Assembly (NCBI GenBank): GCA_030017395.1
Contig: JASEIZ010000115.1
Span: 1-6,676, forward strand
Length of the DNA stretch: 6,676 nt
Reading direction: 5' to 3'
Source of the DNA: Desulfobacterales bacterium
Lineage (GTDB): Bacteria; Desulfobacterota; Desulfobacteria; Desulfobacterales; ETH-SRB1
Below, piece after piece: positions 1 through 4,827 of the stretch (position 1 is the first letter of the stretch; each line of letters opens with the position of its first letter). The notes below the pieces were generated by a model that ran no database searches, was not told the origin of the DNA, and saw nothing but the letters and a program-made list of their open reading frames with translations. The position numbers were made by a program, and so were the translations under genes.

Positions 1-53
1 CTTTCGCCGGAATGACGTAAAACGGTATTTTTTGACTTTTTACGAGACCATCA
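1..53. repeat. Partial dispersed intergenic repeat (right half of a palindromic element), cut by the window edge
   Basis: The first 17 bases, CTTTCGCCGGAATGACG, look like one arm and the flank of a palindrome whose other arm (GGATTCCGG-like) would lie left of the window. The tail, up to about position 53 (TTTTTACGAGACCATCA), resembles a conserved extension I associate with small non-coding repeats scattered through Desulfobacterota genomes. Only the half-element is visible and no second copy occurs in this window, so the call rests on recall rather than on repetition seen here. The element ends only about 9 bp before the efp Shine-Dalgarno, so it forms most of the visible efp upstream region. 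Confidence 0.45.
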
Positions 54-73
54 TTACTAATAAGGAGATATAA

Positions 74-649
74 ATGTTTGAATGCAGTGACCTGAGAAAA
101 GGTCTTAAAATCGAGTTGGATGGAGATCCATATGTAATAGTTCGATTTGCTTTTGTAAAACCAGGCAAGGGGCAATCTCTCTATAAGTGTAAATTAAAAA
201 ATATGCTTACAGGGGTTCAGTTTGAGCGAACATTCAGGTCGGGCGAGAAGTTTCATGAGGCGAACCTTGAAGAGCGTGAGATGGAATACCTCTATTCGGA
301 TAATAATGGATACTGTTTTATGAACACATCTACATATGACCAGGAAGTTTTATCCAAAGAGCATATTGACGAGTCGATTAAATTTTTAAAGGAAAATACT
401 GTTTGTAATGTGCTTTTTTTTAAAGGGAAACCGATCGATATATCGCTTCCCAACTTTGTTGATTTAAAGATTATTAAAACCGAGCCCTGGGTTAAAGGTG
501 ATACTGCCGCGGGGAGCACAAAACCAGCGACACTTGAGACAGGTCTTCTTGTGCAGGTACCTCCATTTGTTGAGGATGCTGAGATTGTCAGGATAGATAC
601 CAGAACAGGTCAATATGTTGAGCGTGTTAAAATGTTAGGTGTTAAGTGA
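74..649 (+). CDS. efp: Translation elongation factor P (EF-P)
   Basis: EF-P is a cytoplasmic factor that binds the ribosome near the E site and relieves stalling at polyproline stretches. The 191-residue product matches the usual length (about 185-190). Three domains are recognisable: an N-terminal KOW-like domain (about 1-63), a first OB domain (about 66-128) and a C-terminal OB domain (about 131-187). The domain I loop tip reads FVKPGKGQ, which places Lys32 at the position of E. coli Lys34, the residue modified in EpmA/EpmB organisms. Which modification occurs here cannot be told, because no modification gene is in the window. The C-terminal EF-P signature begins at Lys150 (KPATLETG) and continues through VQVP, but its last position is Ala169 instead of Gly. 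AAGGAG at 62-67, six bases before the ATG, fixes the start. The gene converges on the minus-strand gene across 66 bp with no convincing hairpin terminator. No workable promoter is visible in the 73 bp upstream. Confidence 0.97.
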   Translation: MFECSDLRKGLKIELDGDPYVIVRFAFVKPGKGQSLYKCKLKNMLTGVQFERTFRSGEKFHEANLEEREMEYLYSDNNGYCFMNTSTYDQEVLSKEHIDESIKFLKENTVCNVLFFKGKPIDISLPNFVDLKIIKTEPWVKGDTAAGSTKPATLETGLLVQVPPFVEDAEIVRIDTRTGQYVERVKMLGVK

Positions 650-715
650 TTGTTCCAGCTCAATTATATGGTATAATCTTGGTCTTTCAGTGGCCTTGTG
701 GATGAACTATCGCCC

Positions 716-2497
716 TTATTTTTGCCTGCATATTTCACTTAGCCTTTTATCATACATCTTGCCTATGCCGTACTCTTTGCGCCGCATGAACCTTTCCTGC
801 GGCGGTCCGATAATTTGCATTTCCGGATATTTCTGCTGCACTTTAAGGGCGATTTTCATTTCTTTTGTGCATCCTGTGCTGAATGTGGCATCTTTGCCTA
901 CCCATTCGGGCGGGACCTTTTTATTCATACTCTGAAACGCCTGAACAATATCTTCATATGTCTGAAATCGCCATATATCTATGAAGCCGCTTGTCTGGAC
1001 GATTTGCCACATATACATAAGGTCATCCGCATCCATGCCGGGCTCATAATATTCCGATGGATTTATTATAAAAGTCATTGCAAACTGTTTTTTGAGAAGA
1101 TTGATTGAAGTGGACATTATTTTTTTTGCTGTTTCTATTTTTCCGGGTATGGAACCGATAATTCCGCTGTAAAATATTACCGTCATTCCTTTTCTCCTGG
1201 ACTCTTTCATTTGATCGATAATTGTTTTAGCCTTTTCTTCAAGGTCGGCATGAGAAAATTTGATTACTGAAGGATGTTTGGGCTTAAAACTTATCAGGAC
1301 TGAATCCTTATCTCCGGCTGAGATGTTATAGATATTTTGAGTAAATTGAAAATGAGCGTCAAAAAAACGCCGCCTTTGGTCCGTCCCTCTTGATATTACA
1401 CCGTCAACTTCTTTAAAAATTCTTGCAAATGTCGTAGATGCGAGAAGGAAGTTGAGATTTTCCCGTGTTCCATCAGATATAACGATAATATTTTTATCGC
1501 TTCTCAACATATTGGCAAGTTCATTTTTGCCAAGGTTTTTTTCAGAAATGAATAACGCTCCTTTAAGCTTTTCGTTCAACATTTCATCTTCAGCAGCGTC
1601 ATAATAATCGATCTTGGTAAAAAGAGGCCCGTCTTTGAAAGCAATAATTATTTTATGCCCCAGGTTTGCGAGATAATTAATTATGGCGAAATCCACTATT
1701 ATTTCTCCTGCTTCATCCGCCAGCCACAGTATTTTTTTGGATAGAGTTTTTTCCTTATTCTGAGCACCCAAAAAATCAAACAGAGGTTCAATGCCATTTC
1801 CGGAAAACGGACGGTTAAAAAAAGCAAGGTAATCATTTTTCGTGTAGTTTGCGGCCTTATCCGACTCCCATAGAGAATGTTCTACCGACAGGGAAAGAAG
1901 CCTCTTTAATTCCAGATAATGCAAAAATTTTTTAATGCTCGAAAGAGTTGAAGGATAATTCTTCAGATCGTCAATGTCTCCATGATTCATGGCATTAATT
2001 AAGGCATCCGAACTTAATGCTTTATTTGCCCGGCTATTGCGTAGCGCTTTTTCACAAATGTAAGGGTCTTCAATTTGGGTGCGGTTTAAAAAGATTCCAA
2101 AAAGGCGTTTTTCAAGGCGGGATGGTATCATTATTTCATCCCTTGTTTCATGTTGGTACTTGATTTTAATCAGTGATTTAAGATAGGCTTTTTCATCTTT
2201 ATTTTCTATTTGACTGTCAATAACTTTAAGTATTTTCTGCAAAATTTCACTATATTTTTTCTGTAAAAATTCCGACTGGTTTTTGTTTATGATGGCTTCA
2301 ACCATGTGATCTGAACACGGATAATACCGATCATCTTCTTCCGTAAAGACAATGAACCTTATTTGTTCAGGTGTGGAAACATGGTAGGGGTAGGTATAAT
2401 AGTCGATATGGTTTTCTATAAAAAATGCCGTAAACCACGCATCGGTTTCAGGGGTTTTTGGAGGCAACTTCGGTCTTTTTGCGTCAATATTCTTCAT
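716..2497 (-). CDS. Large DUF89/ARMT1-like domain protein (putative metal-dependent phosphatase relative)
   Basis: The 593-residue product has no signal peptide or membrane segment and is probably cytoplasmic. Residues 255-395 carry the DUF89 (damage-control phosphatase/ARMT1-like) pattern: KKILWLADEAGEIIVD (254-269, family form DNAGE..FD), GHKIIIAFKDGP (280-291), SDGTRENLN (341-349) and EVDGVISRG (363-371, family form AD.IISKG). Known DUF89 proteins are metal-dependent phosphatases acting on damaged or overflow phosphometabolites. The substrate here is unknown. The usual Asp-Asn pair is Asp261-Glu262, and the Asp of the GP...(N/S)D segment is replaced by Lys295, so activity may be altered or lost. 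The N-terminal ~250 residues are largely helical and charged. The last ~190 contain another alpha/beta-looking segment (KGMTVIFYSG, 436-445) and a distinctive C-terminus (FSTGCTKEM, then GPPQERFMRR) that I do not recognise. The length exceeds that of typical DUF89 proteins (about 280-450). The start is supported by AAGGA (minus strand, 2511-2507), nine bases before the ATG. The gene stands alone, convergent with efp and divergent from the glycan operon. Confidence 0.72.
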   Translation of the reverse strand: MKNIDAKRPKLPPKTPETDAWFTAFFIENHIDYYTYPYHVSTPEQIRFIVFTEEDDRYYPCSDHMVEAIINKNQSEFLQKKYSEILQKILKVIDSQIENKDEKAYLKSLIKIKYQHETRDEIMIPSRLEKRLFGIFLNRTQIEDPYICEKALRNSRANKALSSDALINAMNHGDIDDLKNYPSTLSSIKKFLHYLELKRLLSLSVEHSLWESDKAANYTKNDYLAFFNRPFSGNGIEPLFDFLGAQNKEKTLSKKILWLADEAGEIIVDFAIINYLANLGHKIIIAFKDGPLFTKIDYYDAAEDEMLNEKLKGALFISEKNLGKNELANMLRSDKNIIVISDGTRENLNFLLASTTFARIFKEVDGVISRGTDQRRRFFDAHFQFTQNIYNISAGDKDSVLISFKPKHPSVIKFSHADLEEKAKTIIDQMKESRRKGMTVIFYSGIIGSIPGKIETAKKIMSTSINLLKKQFAMTFIINPSEYYEPGMDADDLMYMWQIVQTSGFIDIWRFQTYEDIVQAFQSMNKKVPPEWVGKDATFSTGCTKEMKIALKVQQKYPEMQIIGPPQERFMRRKEYGIGKMYDKRLSEICRQK

Positions 2498-2643
2498 TTT
2501 TCAGCATCCTTATATATAATATTGGACTTTTGGAAACCGTTCGCGATTGTCAATACACAATTTTACTCTACCTTCTGTTTTTTTTCAACCGTAAATCGAA
2601 TTGTAAACCGTTAACAGTTACAAAATACATTTAATTACTGATG

Positions 2644-2656
2644 CTGAAAATTTCAG
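2644..2656. repeat. 13-bp perfect palindrome, possible operator
   Basis: CTGAAAATTTCAG has two 6-base arms around a central A. Its left arm overlaps one of the three GATGCTGA octamers in this intergenic region. It lies about 150 bp from each flanking start codon. A DNA-binding role is only an inference: a short AT-rich palindrome can arise by chance, and its position is rather far upstream for a classical repressor operator of either gene. Confidence 0.3.
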
Positions 2657-2736
2657 GACTGTGGCTGCGGTAAAACAATATGCGTATGATACGGCAAATT
2701 TGGCTTTGATTTCAGAGACTTTTACTTGATAAATTA

Positions 2737-2765
2737 TTTTAATTGTAATATGTTTTTTCTATAAG
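2737..2765 (+). promoter_or_regulatory. Candidate sigma-70-type promoter for the glycan operon
   Basis: TATAAG at 2760-2765 matches the -10 consensus at five of six positions. The best-spaced upstream hexamer is TTTTAA at 2737-2742, a weak -35 with a 17-bp spacer. Transcription would start near 2772 and give a leader of about 30 nt containing the Shine-Dalgarno. The region is AT-rich, so the match may be fortuitous, and other promoters upstream in the gap are possible. Confidence 0.27.
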
Positions 2766-2791
2766 AGATCGATTTAGATGCTGAGAACAAT

Positions 2792-2796
2792 GAGGA
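2792..2796 (+). promoter_or_regulatory. Shine-Dalgarno that fixes the TTG start of the glycosyltransferase gene
   Basis: GAGGA lies seven bases upstream of the TTG at 2804. From that codon the protein begins MNILFVSD, the hydrophobic first beta strand expected at the very N-terminus of a GT-B glycosyltransferase, so starting later would delete part of the fold. Confidence 0.75.
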
Positions 2797-2803
2797 TTAA
2801 CTC

Positions 2804-4015
2804 TTGAACATTTTATTTGTTTCCGATGTTTCGATTGTTGAGGTGATTGGCGGAGCAGAGAGGGTTCTGTTTGAGCAGAGCACTTTACTGCATAAAAGGG
2901 GATATGATGTTCATATCCTTACTCGCAAATTACCGGAACATAAATCAGATTATCAGATTATTAATGGAGTTACTGAATGGAGATATGAGGTTGATCCAAG
3001 GAACTGTTTTTCTTATATCAAATCTACTTTATTGAATTCCAAAAGACTTTTTGAATCGCTTCAAAATCAATATTCCTTTGGCTGTATAAATTTCCATCAG
3101 CCATTTTCTGCTCTCGGGGTGATCCAATCGCGCTTCGGCAGAGACATCAAAAAGATTTATACCTGCCATTCACTTTCCTTTGAGGAGTTTCGGTCGAGAA
3201 ATCCAAGGCCAAAAAATATTGTAGGAGGAATTTTATATTTTACCAATGTTAAGATGCGAAAATTTATAGAAAAAAAGGTTATTAATGAGTCGGATAAAAT
3301 TATTGTTCTAAGCTGGTTTACCATGAAGAAATTACAGCGCGTTTATAAAATTCCCGCTGATAAGATTACGATTGTTCCGGGAGGAGTTGATCTTGAGCGA
3401 TTTTATCCGGCTACTGATAAACTAAAAATAAGGCAACGATTAAATATTCCTAAAGAAGGGATGGTATTATTTACAGTAAGGAATCTTGTATCAAGGATGG
3501 GACTGGAAAATCTAATATATGCCGTCAAGGAAGTGGTTAAAGCCGTTCCTGATGTTTATCTTGTTTTGGGTGGAGATGGGCCTCTAAAAGATGGCCTTAT
3601 TTCATTGACTAAGGTGCTGGGAATAGAAAATCACGTAAAATTTGTTGGCTTTATCCAGGAAGAGGAACTTTCTGATTATTATCGCATGGCCGATATTTTC
3701 GTTCTGCCTACAATGGAATTAGAGGGCTTTGGATTGATTACTCTCGAAGCTTTGGCGTCGGGTGTTCCTGTTCTGGGAACGCCGGTAGGCGGAACCGTTG
3801 AAATTTTGAGTCGGTTTGATCCAAGATATTTGTTTAAAAATACAAGTTCTGAAGCAATGGCGGAATTAATTATTAAGACTTGTCACAAATTTAAAGATAA
3901 GCCCGAACTCCGGGAGGATGTTTCTTCTCAATGCAGGTTGTTTGTGGAGGAGAATTATTCACGGGAAAAGAATATTGATTCACTGGAAAAATTAATCGTG
4001 AGAATTGCGGCGTGA
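2804..4015 (+). CDS. GT4-family glycosyltransferase (GT-B fold)
   Basis: The 403-residue product should transfer a sugar from a nucleotide-sugar donor to a growing lipid-linked glycan or other acceptor at the cytoplasmic face of the inner membrane. The exact sugars cannot be read from the sequence. The N-terminal acceptor domain starts with a beta strand and the glycine-rich GGAER loop (16-20). YTCHS (119-123) lies in that domain. The inter-domain region reads ESDKIIVLS (162-170) and ITIVPGGVDLERF (188-200), typical of GT4. The C-terminal donor domain has LGGDGPL (255-261), VKFVGF (278-283) and the E-x7-E motif Glu307...Glu315 in EGFGLITLE, followed by SGVPVLGTPVGG. The donor-phosphate loop reads VRNLVSRMG (225-233), with Asn and Met where GT4 members commonly have Arg and Lys. 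The start is TTG. The gene ends in a GTGA overlap with the next gene, so the two are very probably co-transcribed and translationally coupled. Confidence 0.92.
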   Translation: MNILFVSDVSIVEVIGGAERVLFEQSTLLHKRGYDVHILTRKLPEHKSDYQIINGVTEWRYEVDPRNCFSYIKSTLLNSKRLFESLQNQYSFGCINFHQPFSALGVIQSRFGRDIKKIYTCHSLSFEEFRSRNPRPKNIVGGILYFTNVKMRKFIEKKVINESDKIIVLSWFTMKKLQRVYKIPADKITIVPGGVDLERFYPATDKLKIRQRLNIPKEGMVLFTVRNLVSRMGLENLIYAVKEVVKAVPDVYLVLGGDGPLKDGLISLTKVLGIENHVKFVGFIQEEELSDYYRMADIFVLPTMELEGFGLITLEALASGVPVLGTPVGGTVEILSRFDPRYLFKNTSSEAMAELIIKTCHKFKDKPELREDVSSQCRLFVEENYSREKNIDSLEKLIVRIAA

Positions 4016-4815
4016 TAAGAATCATAAAAGAAGTGCCGGTTTTGCTGTATCATAATGTCGGCAATTATCCGGAGGATGCGATGGAGGATGGCCTTTTGCC
4101 TGAAACTTTCAGGCAGCAGATGAGGTTTTTTTCAGGAAACGGCTATAATATAGTAACGCTGGATCAAGCGCTGGATCATCTTGCCGGGCGCATCGAATTG
4201 CCACCCAAATCTATTGCGCTTACCATTGATGGCGGCTTTCGAGATGCCTATACAGATGTATTTCCTGTTTTAAAAAGCCATAATTTTCATGCAACATTTT
4301 TTATCATTCCGGAATGTATCGGCAGGGAAAGGAAAATTAAGGGGGTGTCTGTACCGTGTTTAAGCTGGAACGAGGTAAATGAAATAGCAAAAAGTGGTAT
4401 GGAAATAGGTCTGTTGGCTTATGAAGGCAGGGGGATTAAAGGTCGGTATGATGAGGAATCTGTGCAACAAAGCGTTTCCAATTCATTGAAAATAATTAAG
4501 GAAAATTATAACGGGCATATTAGATTCTGTGCATTCCTGGCAGGGGTGCCGAAAAAACCTCTGTGGAGTTTTCTGAAAGCCCGGGGATTTCGGGCGGTTT
4601 TCACGCAGTGTCCTACAAATAAGCGACCTGGTCTGTCTGGTATTGGAAGAATACAAATTGATGACGATGACCATAATATCTTTCTAACCAAGATTTCTAA
4701 AGCATATCTATTTTTTAAAGACAAACGGGCCTGGAAATATATTCGCAAGTATAAAGTTGACAAAGTGGCTCACAGAATATCGGAAACCTTAAATAAGATT
4801 AAAAAAAACAACTAA
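4012..4815 (+). CDS. NodB-like polysaccharide deacetylase homologue (CE4 fold), probably catalytically inactive
   Basis: The 267-residue product follows the CE4 polysaccharide deacetylase pattern: VPVLLYHNVG (8-17), a strand-loop at 67-76 where TFDDG is expected, DVFPVLKSHNFHATFFI (82-98), LSWNEVNEIAKSGMEIG (117-133) and LKARGFRAVFT (188-198). The catalytic motifs are degenerate. TFDDG is TIDGG (71-75), which keeps the first Asp (Asp73) but has Gly74 for the metal-binding Asp. The H(S/T)xxH motif is LAYEG (135-139), so both zinc-binding His are gone. The FRPPYG-like motif is CAFLAG (173-178). The reading frame is intact and the fold signals are clear, so a pseudoenzyme with a structural, binding or regulatory role is more likely than a decaying gene. 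There is no signal peptide, so it should be cytoplasmic, and the C-terminal tail is Lys-rich. The GTG start overlaps the upstream TGA (GTGA). No strong Shine-Dalgarno is seen, consistent with translational coupling. The stop lies 12 bp before the next ATG. Confidence 0.85.
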   Translation: MIRIIKEVPVLLYHNVGNYPEDAMEDGLLPETFRQQMRFFSGNGYNIVTLDQALDHLAGRIELPPKSIALTIDGGFRDAYTDVFPVLKSHNFHATFFIIPECIGRERKIKGVSVPCLSWNEVNEIAKSGMEIGLLAYEGRGIKGRYDEESVQQSVSNSLKIIKENYNGHIRFCAFLAGVPKKPLWSFLKARGFRAVFTQCPTNKRPGLSGIGRIQIDDDDHNIFLTKISKAYLFFKDKRAWKYIRKYKVDKVAHRISETLNKIKKNN

Positions 4816-4827
4816 CGGTTATCAGCC

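Larger units (their letters stand above)
2498..2803. other. AT-rich divergent intergenic region
   Basis: This 306-bp gap separates the divergent starts of the DUF89-like gene and the glycosyltransferase gene, so it should carry promoters for both. Visible elements are: the minus-strand Shine-Dalgarno at 2507-2511; an inverted pair TTGTAA (2601-2606) / TTACAA (2618-2623) with an 11-bp spacer; a 13-bp palindrome CTGAAAATTTCAG (2644-2656); and the octamer GATGCTGA at 2640-2647 and 2777-2784 on plus and at 2508-2501 on minus. A T8 run at 2578-2585 lacks a preceding hairpin, so I do not call it a terminator. The stretch 2607-2729 is open in one plus-strand frame (40 codons, stop TGA at 2727) with protein-like composition but no good start. 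It could be a gene remnant. I see no RNA gene. Confidence 0.6.

Noticed and set aside
32..61. TTGACT (32-37) with ACTAAT (56-61) as a promoter for efp
   Set aside because: The spacing (18 bp) is acceptable, but transcription would begin around 67-68, at or after the AAGGAG Shine-Dalgarno, leaving no ribosome binding site on the mRNA.
650..715. A bidirectional terminator between the convergent genes
   Set aside because: The only hairpin I find, GGTC...GGCC near 681-695, is four pairs with one G-U and no following T-run. It is too weak to call.
2516..2553. TTGACA on the minus strand (2553-2548) with TATTAT (2521-2516) as a promoter for the DUF89-like gene
   Set aside because: The spacer is 26 bp, far outside the usual 16-19, and the predicted start would overlap the Shine-Dalgarno at 2511-2507.
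2571..2590. The T8 run at 2578-2585 as an intrinsic terminator
   Set aside because: No GC-rich stem precedes it on the plus strand, and no gene on that strand ends nearby.
2363..2614. An 83-codon plus-strand open frame overlapping the start of the DUF89-like gene
   Set aside because: Most of it is antisense to a confident gene. Its translation is rich in Phe, Ile and Tyr, has no recognisable domain, and the frame lacks a Shine-Dalgarno.
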